From Inhella proteolytica (GTDB lineage Bacteria; Pseudomonadota; Gammaproteobacteria; Burkholderiales; Burkholderiaceae_C): 64,000 nucleotides of DNA. Below are positions 16,578-27,371 of the stretch, piece by piece. Numbering within the stretch: the first letter of the stretch is position 1; each line of letters begins with the position of its first letter. Made by a program: the position numbers and the translations under genes. The notes under the pieces were generated by a model, which saw only the letters and a program-made list of their open reading frames with translations, did no database searches and was not told where the DNA came from. The stretch spans positions 50,510-114,509 of the forward strand of contig NZ_JAEDAK010000015.1 in the NCBI RefSeq assembly GCF_016093275.1, given 5' to 3'.

Positions 16578-17585
16578 CTAAAGTTCTGCGCGCGGGTCCC
16601 GGGTCATCAGCAGGTTCAGCGCCTGGCTCGGGCTCAGGCGCCCTTCCAGCAAGGCCACCACGGTGGCGGTGATGGGCAGCTCCAGGCCCAGCTTCTGGCC
16701 ACGCTCCAGCACTGTGCGGGCGCTGTACACGCCCTCGGCCACATGGCCGAGCTGGGCCAGGGCCTGCGCCAGGCTCAGGCCCTGCGCCAGCAGCACACCG
16801 ACGCGGCGGTTGCGGCTGAGCTCGCCGGTGGCGGTGAGCACCAAGTCCCCCAGCCCGGAAAGACCCAGGAAGGTCTCGGCGCGCGCGCCCAGGGCCAGGC
16901 CGAGGCGGGTCATCTCGGCCAGGCCACGCGTCAGCAAGGCGGCGCGGGCGTTCAGACCCGGCGCCTCGCTCCAGGCCTGCTCGATCTCCGCGCGCTCGCG
17001 CAGGCCATCGGCCACGCCACCCGCAATCGCCATGACGTTCTTCACCGCGCCACCCACCTCCACGCCCACCGGGTCGGCCGAGGTGTAGATGCGCAGGCGC
17101 TCGCCATGGAAGGCCTGCACCGCTGCCTCGGCCACGCTGGGGTCTTCGGCTGCCGCTACCAAGGCCGTGGGCTGGCCGCGCGCCACTTCCTGCGCGAAGC
17201 TGGGGCCGGACAGCACGCCGGCGTGGGCGCGCCCGAGCTCGCGGGCGATCTCATGGCCCAGCAGACCGCTACCGGCCTCGAAACCCTTGCACAGCCAGAG
17301 CAGCGGCGTGCGGCCCGCGCAGGCCTGCAGACACTCGCGCAGGCCCGCCATGGGCGTGCCGACGATGATGAGCTCGGTGCCCGCCAGCGCCGCGGCCCGG
17401 TCAGGCGTGACGAACAGGGCCGGCGGCAGGGCCGAGCCCGGCAGGTAGCGGCGGTTGAGCCGCTCTGTGCTCATGGCGGCGGCCTGCTCGGCGTCGCGCG
17501 CCCACAAGCGCACCTCGTGCCGGGCGGCGGCCTGGATGGCCAGGGCGGTGCCCCAGGCCCCCGCTCCCAAGACAGTGATCTTCAT
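16578..17585 (-). CDS. gpsA: Glycerol-3-phosphate dehydrogenase [NAD(P)+]
   Basis: A 335-residue enzyme of normal family length. It has the N-terminal Rossmann loop [12 protein letters not shown], then [17 protein letters not shown], the catalytic lysine segment [15 protein letters not shown], and [13 protein letters not shown]. It reduces dihydroxyacetone phosphate to glycerol-3-phosphate for phospholipid synthesis. It lies downstream of secB, separated by a terminator hairpin; the secB-gpsA order is common in proteobacteria. Confidence 0.96.
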   Translation of the reverse strand: MKITVLGAGAWGTALAIQAAARHEVRLWARDAEQAAAMSTERLNRRYLPGSALPPALFVTPDRAAALAGTELIIVGTPMAGLRECLQACAGRTPLLWLCKGFEAGSGLLGHEIARELGRAHAGVLSGPSFAQEVARGQPTALVAAAEDPSVAEAAVQAFHGERLRIYTSADPVGVEVGGAVKNVMAIAGGVADGLRERAEIEQAWSEAPGLNARAALLTRGLAEMTRLGLALGARAETFLGLSGLGDLVLTATGELSRNRRVGVLLAQGLSLAQALAQLGHVAEGVYSARTVLERGQKLGLELPITATVVALLEGRLSPSQALNLLMTRDPRAEL

Positions 17586-17593
17586 AAACGCAA

Positions 17594-17622
17594 AGAAAAA
17601 AGCGCGCCGGCTGGCGCGCTTT
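17594..17622 (-). terminator. Terminator between secB and gpsA
   Basis: On the minus strand an AGCGCGCC / GGCGCGCT stem (17601-17608 with 17613-17620) is followed by TTTTTTC. It could end or attenuate transcription leaving secB. gpsA begins only nine bases further on, so partial read-through is likely. Confidence 0.7.
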
Positions 17623-17639
17623 CATTGTGCAGGGGTCAA

Positions 17640-18101
17640 TCAGTTGGTCGTGGCACCGGCGGCCTGCTCGGCACGCGCCTGCTGCTGGGCTTCGAACATG
17701 GCCTGGAAGTTCACTTCCGTCAGCAGCACCGGCGGGAAGCCGGCGCGGGTGCACATGTCGGAGACGACGGCGCGCAGGTAGGGGTAGATCATCTGCGGGC
17801 AGACGATGCCCAGGATGCCTTCGAGCTGCTCGTCGGGCAGGTTGCGGATCTCGAAGATGCCAGCCTGCTTGGCCTCGATCAGGAACAGCACCTTGTCGTT
17901 GACCTTGGTGGTCACGGTGGCGGTGACGGCCACTTCGAACACGCCTTCAGCGACGGGCTGGGCGGCCAGGGTCAGGTTGATGTCGACCTGAGGTTGGCCC
18001 TGCTCCAGCAGGCTGGCGGGGGCGTTGGGTTGCTCCAGCGACAGGTCCTTCAGGTACATGCGCTGGATGTTGAACACGGGCTGGAGGTTGTCGTCGGACA
18101 T
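17640..18101 (-). CDS. secB: Protein-export chaperone SecB
   Basis: A 153-residue homotetrameric chaperone that keeps preproteins unfolded for SecA. Conserved features are [43 protein letters not shown] and [27 protein letters not shown]. The ATG at 18101 gives the family N terminus MSDDN; an upstream in-frame extension is not conserved. It lies 54 bp after grxC in the rhodanese-grxC-secB order typical of proteobacteria. Confidence 0.96.
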   Translation of the reverse strand: MSDDNLQPVFNIQRMYLKDLSLEQPNAPASLLEQGQPQVDINLTLAAQPVAEGVFEVAVTATVTTKVNDKVLFLIEAKQAGIFEIRNLPDEQLEGILGIVCPQMIYPYLRAVVSDMCTRAGFPPVLLTEVNFQAMFEAQQQARAEQAAGATTN

Positions 18102-18155
18102 GGAATGCTTTCGGTGGAGGGCCGGGGGATGCCCCGGCGGCAAAGCGCCGGATTA

Positions 18156-18416
18156 TCAGGCGGCGTTCAGGAGTGGCAGCAGGCCGCCGCGCTGGTCCAG
18201 CGCCATCAGGTCGTCGCAGCCACCCACATGGGTGTCGCCGATGTAGATCTGCGGCACGGTGCGACGGCCGGTGCGCTCCATCATCTGGGCCCGTTGCACC
18301 GGGTCCAGGTCGATGCGGATCTCCTCGATCTGCTCGACCCCGCGCTGCTTGAGCAACTGCTTGGCGCGCACGCAGTAGGGGCAGACCTGCGTGGTGTACA
18401 TCAGCACCTTGTTCAT
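18156..18416 (-). CDS. grxC: Glutaredoxin 3
   Basis: An 86-residue glutaredoxin with the dithiol active site CPYC at residues 12-15, the cis-proline segment TVPQIYIG and the glutathione-binding GGCDDL. It reduces disulfides and mixed glutathione disulfides in the cytoplasm. Its start overlaps the stop of the upstream rhodanese gene by four bases. Confidence 0.95.
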   Translation of the reverse strand: MNKVLMYTTQVCPYCVRAKQLLKQRGVEQIEEIRIDLDPVQRAQMMERTGRRTVPQIYIGDTHVGGCDDLMALDQRGGLLPLLNAA

Positions 18417-18829
18417 GCCGCGGCCACCTTCTCGGTCGGCAGATTGGCCTCGCGCCAGGCGTTCATGCCGCCTGCCACCACCACCACGTTTTCATGCCCG
18501 AGCTTGCGCAGCAGCTGGGCAGCACGATTGGCGCGCGCGCCGCTGACGCACAGCAGCACCAGGGGCAGGGTCTTGTTCGAGGGCAGGCCCTTGGCGCCGG
18601 CCTCGATCTGACCGAGCGGCAGGTTGCGTGCGCCGCTGGCATGGCCGGCGGCAAATTCGGCCGGCTCGGAGACGTCGATCAGCACCGCCTTCTCGCGGTT
18701 CATCAGGCGCACCGCCTCGGCGGTGGACACGCCATTTGTCTTGCCCGACAGGCTGGGCCACAGCAGAGCCAGGCCGGAGCCCAGGGCCATCAGCACCAAG
18801 AACCAGTTTTTGATCAGAAAGTCGAGCAC
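18413..18829 (-). CDS. Membrane-anchored rhodanese-like protein
   Basis: A 138-residue protein with one N-terminal membrane helix (NWFLVLMALGSGLALLW). A single rhodanese domain follows, carrying VLIDVSEPAEFAAGHASGARNLPLG and the active-site loop LLCVSGARANRAAQLL with its catalytic cysteine. This matches YibN-type proteins found next to grxC and secB. It probably carries sulfane sulfur at the inner membrane; the physiological substrate is unknown. Confidence 0.88.
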   Translation of the reverse strand: MLDFLIKNWFLVLMALGSGLALLWPSLSGKTNGVSTAEAVRLMNREKAVLIDVSEPAEFAAGHASGARNLPLGQIEAGAKGLPSNKTLPLVLLCVSGARANRAAQLLRKLGHENVVVVAGGMNAWREANLPTEKVAAA

Positions 18830-18881
18830 GACGGCGCCCCAGGCAAAAAAGGGCGCGATTTTAGGAGGGCCGGTGGAACCC

Positions 18882-20393
18882 TCAGAGCTTGAAGGTCGAA
18901 ACCGCCTGCTGCAGCCCCTGCGCCTGCTGCTCCAGGCTGCTGGCCGCGGCGGCGGCCTGCTCCACCAGCGCGGCGTTCTGCTGCGTCATCTGGTCGATCT
19001 GCATGATGGCCTCGTTGACCTGGCCGATGCCCTCGCTTTGCTCGCTGGAGGCCGCGGTGATCTCGCCAATGATGTCGGTGACGCGCTGCACGCTGGCCAC
19101 GATCTCGCCCATGGTCTTGCCGGCGTCCTGCACCAGGCGGCTGCCGGATTCCACGCGCTCGACGCTGGCGCCGATCAGGCTCTTGATCTCCTTGGCGGCC
19201 TCGGCGCTGCGGCCCGCCAGCGAGCGCACCTCGCCCGCCACCACCGCAAAGCCGCGGCCCTGCTCGCCCGCCCGCGCCGCTTCCACGGCGGCATTCAGCG
19301 CCAGGATGTTGGTCTGGAAGGCGATGCCGTCGATGACACCAATGATGTCGGCGATCTTCTTGGAGCTGGTATTGATGTCCTCCATGGTGCTGACGACCTG
19401 GGACACCACGGCCCCGCCGCGCTGCGCCACCTCGGCGGCCGAGCCGGCCATCTGGTTGGCCTGACGCGCGGCATCGGCGCTGTGGCGCACGGCCTCGGTG
19501 AGCGTGCGCATGGTGGACGAGGTGGATTCGAGCGAGCCGGCCTGCTTTTCGGTGCGCACCGAGAGATCTTGGTTGCCGATGGCGATTTCCTGCGAGGCGG
19601 TGGTGATGGAGTCGGTGCCGCTGCGCACATTGCGCACGATGGCGGACAAGCCCTGTGACATGTCCTGCACCGCCGACAGCAGACTGCCGCTGGCGCCGGG
19701 CGCCACGCGGATGTCCTGCGACAGATCGCCCTCGGCCATGCGGTGGATCACGTCGCTGGCGTACTCGGGCTCGCCGCCCAACTGGCGCCAGACCATGCCG
19801 ATCACCCACCAGCTGCCCACGCCCAAGGCCAGCACGATGACCACGCCCAGCGCGATCGTCAGGTAGACGCCGCGGCTCACGCCGTCACGCGCGCCAGCCA
19901 GGCCGGCATCGAAACCCTCGCGCGCCAACTTGCGGGCCTCGGCCAGGCTGGTGTTGAGCGACTTCAGCGTCTCCTGCATCGCCTTGACGGCCGCGTTGCT
20001 GTCGCCCTGGCGGATGTCCATCAGCGTCTCGGCTGCCGCGATGGCGCTGGTGTAGTAGGACTCGAAGTCCTTCGTCAGCTTGGCCGTGGTGTCGGCGTGG
20101 CGCGGCAGGGCCTTCAGGCTGGTGAGCAGCTTGCGCAGCTCGCCCGCCCGCTGCGCGGCCTCCTCCAGGCGCTTCTTCTCGCCTTCGGCCACGGCGCTTT
20201 GCACCAGCCCCACCAGCGCTTCCAAGTGGCCGCTGAATTGCGTGGTCTGGTCCATGTAGGGGTAGTCGGCATCGCCAACTTCCTGGATCACGGCCGAGGT
20301 GCGGGCGGACATCGCCACCAGCACGATGATGCCGAGCGCAAACAGCACCGCAGCACCCAGGGGCAATGTCCAGATACGGGTCTTGACCTTCAT
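18882..20393 (-). CDS. Methyl-accepting chemotaxis protein
   Basis: A 503-residue chemoreceptor with two membrane helices (about residues 10-32 and 185-207) flanking a helical periplasmic sensor of the four-helix-bundle type. A HAMP region follows ([20 protein letters not shown]), then the signalling domain with the hairpin tip [44 protein letters not shown]. No CheR/CheB tail pentapeptide is seen. The ligand is unknown. I chose the ATG at 20393 ([10 protein letters not shown]) because the first helix begins there. Confidence 0.93.
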   Translation of the reverse strand: MKVKTRIWTLPLGAAVLFALGIIVLVAMSARTSAVIQEVGDADYPYMDQTTQFSGHLEALVGLVQSAVAEGEKKRLEEAAQRAGELRKLLTSLKALPRHADTTAKLTKDFESYYTSAIAAAETLMDIRQGDSNAAVKAMQETLKSLNTSLAEARKLAREGFDAGLAGARDGVSRGVYLTIALGVVIVLALGVGSWWVIGMVWRQLGGEPEYASDVIHRMAEGDLSQDIRVAPGASGSLLSAVQDMSQGLSAIVRNVRSGTDSITTASQEIAIGNQDLSVRTEKQAGSLESTSSTMRTLTEAVRHSADAARQANQMAGSAAEVAQRGGAVVSQVVSTMEDINTSSKKIADIIGVIDGIAFQTNILALNAAVEAARAGEQGRGFAVVAGEVRSLAGRSAEAAKEIKSLIGASVERVESGSRLVQDAGKTMGEIVASVQRVTDIIGEITAASSEQSEGIGQVNEAIMQIDQMTQQNAALVEQAAAAASSLEQQAQGLQQAVSTFKL

Positions 20394-20555
20394 GAGATTC
20401 GCTCCAGTCAAAGGGCCTTGTGTGCCAGGCCTCTACCACCCTTTGCGCCGACTTTATGCCGGCCCTGCTTCGCGCTTGACCACCCGAAGCTTGGGATTTC
20501 CCCCGGGGCGCGCTTCCTAGAATCTGCCCCCTTGTTCCCTCACCCGTCTTTGACC

Positions 20556-21293
20556 ATGCACAAGCTCGTCCTGCTGCGCCACGGCGAATCGACCTGGAAT
20601 CTCGACAACCGCTTCACCGGCTGGACCGATGTGCCCCTGACCGCCACCGGCGTGGCCCAGGCCCAGGCCGCCGGCCAACTGCTCAAGGCCGAGGGCTACG
20701 ACTTCGACATCGCCTACACCTCGGTGCTGAGCCGCGCCATCTGGACGCTCTGGCATTGCCTGGACGGTCTGGAGCGCACCTGGTTGCCGATCCGCAACGA
20801 CTGGCGCCTGAACGAGCGCCACTACGGCGGCCTGCAGGGCCTGAACAAGACCGAAACCGCGCAGAAGTACGGTGACGAGCAGGTGCTGGTGTGGCGCCGT
20901 TCCTACGATGTGCCGCCGCCCCCGCTGGCCGCCGACGACCCGCGCAGCGAGCGGGGCGACCGCCGCTATGCCGGCGTGGATGTGCCGCTGACCGAGTGCC
21001 TGAAGGACACCGTGGCGCGCGTCATTCCCTACTGGAACGACGAAATCGCGCCCATGATCAAGAGCGGCCAGCGCGTGCTGATCGCTGCGCATGGCAACTC
21101 GCTGCGCGCGCTGATCAAGCACCTGGACGGCATCTCGGACAGCGACATCGTGGGCCTGAACATCCCCAACGGCATTCCGCTGGTGTACGAGCTGGATGCG
21201 GATCTGAAGCCGATCAAGAGCTACTACCTGGGTGACGCCGAAGCGATTGCCGCCGCGGCCGCCAAGGTCGCGAGTCAGGGCAAGTCGGCCTGA
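20556..21293 (+). CDS. gpmA: 2,3-bisphosphoglycerate-dependent phosphoglycerate mutase
   Basis: A 245-residue glycolytic enzyme interconverting 3- and 2-phosphoglycerate. It has the phosphohistidine motif [12 protein letters not shown], then [10 protein letters not shown], the acid [13 protein letters not shown], and the second catalytic His in [12 protein letters not shown]. The ATG at 20556 gives the family N terminus [10 protein letters not shown]; nothing upstream in frame is conserved. It is divergent from the chemoreceptor, and its 3' end overlaps the convergent GMC oxidoreductase gene by 19 bp. Confidence 0.96.
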   Translation: MHKLVLLRHGESTWNLDNRFTGWTDVPLTATGVAQAQAAGQLLKAEGYDFDIAYTSVLSRAIWTLWHCLDGLERTWLPIRNDWRLNERHYGGLQGLNKTETAQKYGDEQVLVWRRSYDVPPPPLAADDPRSERGDRRYAGVDVPLTECLKDTVARVIPYWNDEIAPMIKSGQRVLIAAHGNSLRALIKHLDGISDSDIVGLNIPNGIPLVYELDADLKPIKSYYLGDAEAIAAAAAKVASQGKSA

Positions 21294-22885
21294 TCCTGCA
21301 GCACGAAGCGCGCCGCCTTCTCCGCAATCATCAAGGTGGGGCTGGCGGTGTTGCCGCGCGTGATGCTGGGCATCACGCTCGCGTCGGCCACGCGCAGGCC
21401 GCTGAGGCCACGCAGGCGCAGGCGGGCGTCCACCACCGCGTCCGCATCGCCACCCATGCGCGCCGTGCCCACGGGGTGAAAGATGGTGGTGCCAATGTGG
21501 CCGGCCTGCTCGGCCAGTTCGGCATCGCTCTGGCAGGCCGGACCGGGCTTGAGCTCCTGCGGTGCGTACTTCGCCAAGGCGGGCTGGGCCAGGATGCGCC
21601 GCACCACGCGCAGCGCGTCGGCCGCCACTTGGCGGTCGTGTGCGGTGCTCAGGTAGTTGGGCGCAATGGCCGGAGCCTGCAGCGGGTCGGGTGAGCGGAT
21701 CTGCACCGTGCCGCGGCTGCTGGGGTTGAGCTGGCAGACGCTGGCCGTGATGGCCGGAAAGGCATCCAGCGGCTGACCGAAGGCCGGCAGGCTGAGCGGC
21801 TGCACATGGAATTCCAGGTCCGGCCGCGCCTCTTCGGGCCGGCTGCGCGTGAACAGGCCCAGCTGCGAAGGCGCCATGCTCAAGGGGCCGCCACGGTGCA
21901 GCGCGTAATCCCACAGCATGCCCAAGCGCCCCGCCCAGCTGCGCGAAAGTGTGTTGAGCGTGCGCGCGCCCTGCACCTGATAGACCGCGCGCAGCTGCAG
22001 ATGGTCCTGCAGGTTCGCGCCCACCGCCGGGCGCTCCAGCGTGATCGGAATACCCAGACGCTGCAGCAGATCCCCGGGGCCGATGCCCGAGAGCTGCAAA
22101 AGTTGCGGCGTGCCGATGGCCCCCAGCGCCAGCAGCACCTCGCGATGCACGCGCACCCGCACGCGCTGGCCCTGGTGCAGCACGTCGGCACCCTGGCAGC
22201 GGCCGTTCTCGATCCACAGCGAGAGCGCGGGTGTGTCCGTCCACAGGCGCAGGTTGCACCGGTTGCGCACGGGATGCAGAAAGGCCTGGGCGGCGTTCCA
22301 GCGCCAGCCAGCACGCTGGTTGACCTCGAAGTAGCCGACCCCTTCGTTGTCGCCGCCGTTGAAGTCGGCGGCGGGTGGTATGCCGGCTTGCTGCGCGGCC
22401 TGGATGAAATCCTCCAGGATGTCCCAGCGCAGGCGCTGGCGCTCGACACGCCATTCGCCACCCTGCGCGTGGCCGGCGCGCGGCTCGTGCAGGTCCTCAT
22501 GGGCCAGGAAGTCGGGCAGCACCTGGGGCCAGTCCCATTCGGCGCTGGCCGTGGCGCGCGCCCAGTCGGCGTAATCACCGGCCTGGCCGCGCATGTAAAT
22601 CATGCCGTTGATGCTGGAGCAGCCGCCCAGCACCTTGCCGCGCGGGTAGCGCAGCGCGCGCCCATGCAGGCCGGGCTCGGGTTCGGTGAAGTAGCCCCAG
22701 TCCAGGCGCGGATGGCCAATGGCCTTCAGGTAGCCGACCGGCACCTTGACCCAGGGCGAGCGGTCGGGCCCGCCGGCCTCGACGAGCAGCACCGTGTGGC
22801 GCGGGTCGCGGCTCAGGCGGTTGGCCAGCAGGCAGCCGGCGGTGCCGGCACCGAGCACGAGGAAGTCGACTTCCAGCGTGCCCAT
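21275..22885 (-). CDS. GMC-family oxidoreductase (choline dehydrogenase-like)
   Basis: A 536-residue FAD enzyme. It has the N-terminal FAD loop [18 protein letters not shown], the GMC signature 1 [18 protein letters not shown], signature 2 [15 protein letters not shown], and the C-terminal active-site region [17 protein letters not shown]...RVADASVMP. It oxidises an alcohol to an aldehyde or ketone; the substrate cannot be read from the sequence. It is the last gene of the pyr/plsC operon, six bases after plsC. Confidence 0.9.
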   Translation of the reverse strand: MGTLEVDFLVLGAGTAGCLLANRLSRDPRHTVLLVEAGGPDRSPWVKVPVGYLKAIGHPRLDWGYFTEPEPGLHGRALRYPRGKVLGGCSSINGMIYMRGQAGDYADWARATASAEWDWPQVLPDFLAHEDLHEPRAGHAQGGEWRVERQRLRWDILEDFIQAAQQAGIPPAADFNGGDNEGVGYFEVNQRAGWRWNAAQAFLHPVRNRCNLRLWTDTPALSLWIENGRCQGADVLHQGQRVRVRVHREVLLALGAIGTPQLLQLSGIGPGDLLQRLGIPITLERPAVGANLQDHLQLRAVYQVQGARTLNTLSRSWAGRLGMLWDYALHRGGPLSMAPSQLGLFTRSRPEEARPDLEFHVQPLSLPAFGQPLDAFPAITASVCQLNPSSRGTVQIRSPDPLQAPAIAPNYLSTAHDRQVAADALRVVRRILAQPALAKYAPQELKPGPACQSDAELAEQAGHIGTTIFHPVGTARMGGDADAVVDARLRLRGLSGLRVADASVMPSITRGNTASPTLMIAEKAARFVLQDQADLP

Positions 22886-22890
22886 CGCCG

Positions 22891-23622
22891 CTACAGCTCG
22901 GCCTGGATGCGCTCGCGCGCCACTTCGGCCAACACGCGTCGCTCCAGGCCCTGCGTATCAATGGCCGGCAGGATCTTGAGTTCGGCCTGCAGCCCGCGCG
23001 ACGTGGCGATGCGCCACACCGATTGCAGCAGCGTGGTCTGGCCGACGAACTGCGTGGCGCTGGCAAAGCGCTCGCCTGGCGCATGGAAGCGCAGCGCCAA
23101 GGGCTGCAGCGGGGCGTCCACCGTCACCGCCGCCTGCAGCAAGTTGGCGTGAAAGGGCAGCAGCTCCGGCCCGGTGCCGGTGGTGCCCTCCGGGAACACG
23201 GCCACGGTGTCGCCGGCCTTCAGGGCTTCCGCGCAGTGGTGCACCACGCGTAAGGCATCGCGCTTGCGCTCGCGTTCAATGAACAGCGTGCCGGCGGCGG
23301 CCACCATCCAGCCGATCAGCGGCCAATGCCGCACATCGGCCTTGGACACGAAGCGCGCCTGCGGCAGGGCCGCGTGCACGCAGGCGATGTCCAGCCAGCT
23401 GATGTGATTCAGCACGATGAAGCTGGCCGGCGCCACCGCCGCCTGCTGCTGCACGGTGAGCCGCAGGCCCAGGCAGCGCAACAGCCCGGCGCTCCAGTGC
23501 TGGATATGCCACTGGCGCCCCACCGCATCCCGGCGCGGGAACAGCAGCGCCAGCACGGCGATGCCCACGAACACATGGGCCACGACGCGCAGCAGGCGCC
23601 AGGCGCCGAGCAGCGCCCTCAT
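22891..23622 (-). CDS. plsC: 1-acyl-sn-glycerol-3-phosphate acyltransferase family protein
   Basis: A 243-residue membrane-bound acyltransferase with an N-terminal hydrophobic anchor (VVAHVFVGIAVLALLF). It has the catalytic HxxxxD in NHISWLD and the acceptor-binding block VAVFPEGTTGTG. It should transfer acyl groups to lysophosphatidic acid or a related acceptor. The ATG at 23622 overlaps the stop of the dihydroorotase-like gene by four bases. It may be one of several plsC paralogues. Confidence 0.88.
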   Translation of the reverse strand: MRALLGAWRLLRVVAHVFVGIAVLALLFPRRDAVGRQWHIQHWSAGLLRCLGLRLTVQQQAAVAPASFIVLNHISWLDIACVHAALPQARFVSKADVRHWPLIGWMVAAAGTLFIERERKRDALRVVHHCAEALKAGDTVAVFPEGTTGTGPELLPFHANLLQAAVTVDAPLQPLALRFHAPGERFASATQFVGQTTLLQSVWRIATSRGLQAELKILPAIDTQGLERRVLAEVARERIQAEL

Positions 23623-24908
23623 TCGCCGCCGTGCACCTGCCGCCCGGCCACCCAGGTGCCCAGCACGCGGCCGGGCAGTTCCATGCCGCAGCGCTCGAAG
23701 GCAAAGGGCGTGTGCTTGGCGCGGCTGCGCAGGGCCTCGGCCGTCACGGGCCAGCGGGCGGCAGGGTCGAACAGGCACAGGTCCGCCGGCGCCCCTTCGC
23801 ACAAGCGGCCGGCCGGGCTGCCCAGGACATCCGCCGCGCGGACGGTCAGCGGGGCCAGCGCCTGCTGCAAGCTCAGGCCGGCCTGATTGCCCCAGTGCAG
23901 GGCCAGGCCGAGCAGCAACTCCACCGCGCTGGCGCCCGGCGTGGCTTCGGCAAAGGGCAGGGCCTTGCCGTCGGCATCCACCGGCACATGGTCGGAGACC
24001 AGCGCATCCACGGTGCCATCGGCCAGTGCGGCGCGCAGGGCCTCGCGGTCGCGTTGCTGGCGCAGCGGCGGCTCCAGGCGCGCGGTGGTGTCGAAGAAAC
24101 CGATGTCCTGGTCGATCAGGTGCAGCGAGTGCACCGACACATCGGCCGTGACGGCCAGGCCCTCGGCCTTGGCGGCGCGCAGCAGGGCCACGCCCTGCAA
24201 GGTGGAGAGGCGCTGCACATGCACCGCCGCGCCGGTGGCGCGCATCAGCTCAAAGAGGGTGTGCAGGGCGATGCTTTCCGCCATGGCCGGCACGCCGGAG
24301 AGACCCAGGCGCGTGGCCAGCGGGCCGCTGGCCGCCACGCCGCCGCTCAGGAAGGCATCCTGCGGGCGCAGCCACACCTTGTGACCGAAGCTGGCCGCGT
24401 ACTGCAGCGCGCGCCACAGCACCGAGGTGTTGCGCACCGGCTTTTCAGCCTGCGCCAGGCCCACGCAGCCGGCCTGTGTGAGGCCGCCCATCTCGGCCAG
24501 CACCTCGCCAGTCAGGCCGCGCGTCAAGGCGCCCAGCGGCAGCACCCGGCTCAGGCCGGCGCGCTGGGTGCGCTGCATCAGCATCTCCACCAGGCCGGGT
24601 TCGTCCAGCACGGGGTCGGTATCGGGCGGGCACACCAGCGTGGTGACGCCACCGGCCACCGCCGCACGCAGCTCGGACTCGATGCCACCTTCCAGCGCCG
24701 AGCCGCTGCCACGCAGGCGCGCATGCAAATCGATCAGGCCGGACGCCAGCACCGCGCCCTGGGCGGGCACGCGTTGGTCCGGCGTGAAGCCCGCAGGCGC
24801 GGCGCCCACGCCGACGATGCGACCGTCATCCACGGCCAGGTCGCCCACGCGGTCCAGGCCGCTGGCGGGGTCGATCAGGCGTGCGCCCTCAAACAGAACC
24901 TTGCTCAT
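23619..24908 (-). CDS. pyrX: Dihydroorotase-like protein PyrX (probably non-catalytic)
   Basis: A 429-residue amidohydrolase-fold protein of class I dihydroorotase type, directly downstream of pyrB with a 4-bp overlap. The metal-binding motif, normally HxH in DxHxHLREPG, reads [10 protein letters not shown] here (residues 60-69). The second histidine is Arg64, and REPG is changed too. Loss of this motif is the hallmark of the pseudo-dihydroorotase subunit that assembles with ATCase in Pseudomonas-like systems. A late [11 protein letters not shown] segment is retained. A catalytic pyrC should exist elsewhere in the genome. Confidence 0.85.
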   Translation of the reverse strand: MSKVLFEGARLIDPASGLDRVGDLAVDDGRIVGVGAAPAGFTPDQRVPAQGAVLASGLIDLHARLRGSGSALEGGIESELRAAVAGGVTTLVCPPDTDPVLDEPGLVEMLMQRTQRAGLSRVLPLGALTRGLTGEVLAEMGGLTQAGCVGLAQAEKPVRNTSVLWRALQYAASFGHKVWLRPQDAFLSGGVAASGPLATRLGLSGVPAMAESIALHTLFELMRATGAAVHVQRLSTLQGVALLRAAKAEGLAVTADVSVHSLHLIDQDIGFFDTTARLEPPLRQQRDREALRAALADGTVDALVSDHVPVDADGKALPFAEATPGASAVELLLGLALHWGNQAGLSLQQALAPLTVRAADVLGSPAGRLCEGAPADLCLFDPAARWPVTAEALRSRAKHTPFAFERCGMELPGRVLGTWVAGRQVHGGE

Positions 24909-25867
24909 GCTTCATTCCCTGCCAGGATGGCCATCACCGCCATGCGGACTGCAATGCCGAAGCTGACCTGCGGCAGGATCACGCTGTGCGGCCCATCGGC
25001 CACCGCCGAGTCGATCTCGACGCCGCGGTTGATCGGCCCCGGGTGCATGACGATGGCATCCGGCTTGGCCAGCTGCAGGCGCTCCTCGGTCAGGCCGTAG
25101 CGCTGGAAGTACTCGCCACTGCTGGGCAGCAGGGCGCCGCTCATGCGTTCGTTCTGCAAGCGCAGCATGATGACGACGTCGCAGCCGCGGATGCCCTCTT
25201 CCAAGTCGTGGCAGACGCGCACGCCCATCTCGCGCAGGTCGCCCGGCACCAGGGTCTTGGGGCCGACGGCGCGGATGTCGGGCACGCCCAGGGTGCTGAG
25301 CGCATGGATGTCCGAGCGCGCCACGCGCGAGTGCAGGATGTCGCCGACGATGGCCACCGACAGCTGCGTGAAATCGCGCTTGTAGTGGCGGATCGTGTAC
25401 ATGTCGAGCAGGCCCTGGGTGGGGTGCGAGTGGCGGCCGTCACCGGCGTTCACGACATGCACATGCGGGGCGCAGTGCTGGGCGATCAGGTAGGGCGCGC
25501 CCGATTCCGAGTGGCGCACGACGAACATGTCGGCGTGCATGGCGGACAGGTTGGCCACCGTGTCCAGCAGGGTCTCGCCCTTGGCCGTGGAACTGCGCGC
25601 GATGTCGAGGTTCAGCACATCGGCGCTAAGGCGCTTGGCGGCGATCTCGAAGGTCGTGCGGGTGCGCGTGCTGTTCTCAAAGAACAAGTTGAAGACCGAT
25701 TTGCCGCGCAGCAGCGGCACCTTCTTGACGTCGCGGTCGCTGACCGAGACGAAGGTCGAGGCGGTGTCCAGGATGTGCTCGATGACGGCCTTGGGCAGGC
25801 CCTCGATCGAGAGCAGGTGGATCAGCTCGCCGTTCTTGTTCAGTTGCGGGTGGCGTTTGCTGAGCAT
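24905..25867 (-). CDS. pyrB: Aspartate carbamoyltransferase catalytic subunit
   Basis: A 320-residue enzyme making carbamoyl-aspartate from carbamoyl phosphate and aspartate. Motifs are [22 protein letters not shown] (carbamoyl-phosphate loop), [12 protein letters not shown] (its catalytic His), and [12 protein letters not shown] near the end. The 5' extension [17 protein letters not shown] is typical of proteobacterial ATCases that bind PyrX. The start overlaps the pyrR stop by one base. Confidence 0.96.
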   Translation of the reverse strand: MLSKRHPQLNKNGELIHLLSIEGLPKAVIEHILDTASTFVSVSDRDVKKVPLLRGKSVFNLFFENSTRTRTTFEIAAKRLSADVLNLDIARSSTAKGETLLDTVANLSAMHADMFVVRHSESGAPYLIAQHCAPHVHVVNAGDGRHSHPTQGLLDMYTIRHYKRDFTQLSVAIVGDILHSRVARSDIHALSTLGVPDIRAVGPKTLVPGDLREMGVRVCHDLEEGIRGCDVVIMLRLQNERMSGALLPSSGEYFQRYGLTEERLQLAKPDAIVMHPGPINRGVEIDSAVADGPHSVILPQVSFGIAVRMAVMAILAGNEA

Positions 25868-26376
25868 CAGACGGTCTCCACTTCGAGGACGAAGGATTCA
25901 CCGTCCTTCTTCAGGTGCAGGCGCTGGTGGGCCGGCAGGCTGATGCGCGCGGCGGCCAGCTCGGCCTGCATGGGCAGCTCACGGCCGTTGCGGTCCACCA
26001 GCACGGCCAGGGCCACGCGGGCTGGGCGACCGAAGTCGAACAGCTCGTTCAGCACCGCGCGCGTGGTGCGGCCGGTCCAGAGCACGTCGTCGATCAGCAG
26101 GATGGGCGCGCCGTCAATGGACTGCGTGAGCTTGGTCGCATCGGCGGTGGCGGCCAGGCCGCGGGCGCCGAAGTCGTCGCGGTGCAGGCGGCTGCTGATC
26201 ACGCCCGGGCTGCCGGGTCGGCCCAGATCGCGCTGCAGGCGCTCGGCCAGCCAGGCGCCGCCGCTCCAGATGCCGACCAGCTGGGCACCCACCCAGTCCG
26301 GGCGCGTCAGAAAGGCGCGAACCTGCGTCAGCAGCTCCGCGTACAGGGTTTCGGCGTCCAGCGCCAAGGCACTCAT
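25867..26376 (-). CDS. pyrR: PyrR-like uracil phosphoribosyltransferase / pyr regulator
   Basis: A 169-residue PRTase-fold protein with the PRPP-binding loop [22 protein letters not shown], a HRDDF segment and the [21 protein letters not shown] block. These are characteristic of PyrR. In Gram-positives PyrR attenuates the pyr operon. In proteobacteria the homologue next to pyrB has UPRTase activity or an uncertain regulatory role. I see no PyrR-binding attenuator upstream. The ATG at 26376 overlaps the ruvX stop. Confidence 0.9.
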   Translation of the reverse strand: MSALALDAETLYAELLTQVRAFLTRPDWVGAQLVGIWSGGAWLAERLQRDLGRPGSPGVISSRLHRDDFGARGLAATADATKLTQSIDGAPILLIDDVLWTGRTTRAVLNELFDFGRPARVALAVLVDRNGRELPMQAELAAARISLPAHQRLHLKKDGESFVLEVETV

Positions 26377-26762
26377 GCTGCGTGCTCCCGCATGTATTGC
26401 TCCAGGATCAGGGCCGCCGCGGCGGCGTCCACATCGCGCGCCCCGTAGGACTCGGCCTCGACGCTGGTGTAGCGCTCGTCGACCTCGAACACGGGCTTGT
26501 GAAAACGGCCTCTGAGGGAGGCCGCGAATTTTTGGGCTGCCGCCGTCATCGCGTGCGGCGCCCCGTCGGGGTGGCGGGGGATGCCCACCACCAGGGCGTC
26601 GGGCTGCCATTCCTTCAGCAGGGCCTCGATGGGTGCGAACACCGCCTTGCCCTGGGCATGCAGCGTGGTCAGCGGCGTGGCGGTGCCGGTCAGGCGGTTG
26701 CCACTGGCCACACCCACGCGCTTGAGCCCAAAGTCAAAGGCCAGCAAGCTTTGCGGACTCAT
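26373..26762 (-). CDS. ruvX: Putative Holliday-junction resolvase RuvX (YqgF)
   Basis: A 129-residue RNase H-fold protein with LLAFDFGLKRVGVASG carrying the first catalytic Asp, ALVVGIPRHPDG, and VDERYTSVEAES. It is also linked to pre-16S rRNA 5' maturation in bacteria. The yqgE-ruvX order with a 4-bp overlap is strongly conserved in proteobacteria and supports the call. Confidence 0.94.
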   Translation of the reverse strand: MSPQSLLAFDFGLKRVGVASGNRLTGTATPLTTLHAQGKAVFAPIEALLKEWQPDALVVGIPRHPDGAPHAMTAAAQKFAASLRGRFHKPVFEVDERYTSVEAESYGARDVDAAAAALILEQYMREHAA

Positions 26763-27337
26763 GCGTGCCCAGCCTCTTGGCTGAGCATGCGCGGGTCGAT
26801 CCCCAGCAGGGCCAGGGCCTTTTCGTAGCGCTGCTCCACCGGGGTGTCGAAGATCAGCTCGGGCTTGGCATCCACTGTCAGCCAGCCGTTGCGACCGATC
26901 TCCTCTTCCAGCTGGCCGGCACTCCAGCCGCTGTAGCCCAGCGTGACCAGCAGCTTGCGCGGGCCGGCGCCATGGCTCAGGGCCTCCAGCACATCGCGGC
27001 TGGTGGTCATCTCCAGCCCGCCGGGGATGGCCAAGGTGGCGTTGTAGTGGCCGCCCTCCTCATCCAGGCGCTCGTGCAGCACGAAGCCGCGCTCGGTCTG
27101 CACCGGCCCCCCGAAGTACACCGGCGTGCCCTTCAGGTCCTCGCGTGCCAGACTCAGATCGACCTTTTCGAACAATCCGTCCAGCGTCAAGTCGATCGGC
27201 TTGTTGATAACCAAGCCCAGCGCGCCCTGGTCGTTGTGCTCGCACAGATAAACCACCGCCCCCGCAAACGTGTCATCGGCCATGCCGGGCATGGCGATCA
27301 AAAACTGGTTGGTGAGGTCCATCTCGGCCTTGGGCAT
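26759..27337 (-). CDS. yqgE: YqgE/AlgH family protein
   Basis: A 192-residue protein of the UPF0301 family. Conserved features are DLTNQFLIAMPGMADDTFAGAVVYLCEHNDQGALGLVINKP at the start, VYFGGPVQTERGFVLH, and LLVTLGYSGWSAGQLEEEI. Its function is not established, although the family was named after a regulator of alginate in Pseudomonas. It is the first gene of a seven-gene overlapping operon running through ruvX, pyrR, pyrB, pyrX, plsC and the GMC gene. Confidence 0.94.
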   Translation of the reverse strand: MPKAEMDLTNQFLIAMPGMADDTFAGAVVYLCEHNDQGALGLVINKPIDLTLDGLFEKVDLSLAREDLKGTPVYFGGPVQTERGFVLHERLDEEGGHYNATLAIPGGLEMTTSRDVLEALSHGAGPRKLLVTLGYSGWSAGQLEEEIGRNGWLTVDAKPELIFDTPVEQRYEKALALLGIDPRMLSQEAGHA

Positions 27338-27371
27338 GGGGGCATTCTATTGAGGGCGACACTCGCGCCCC

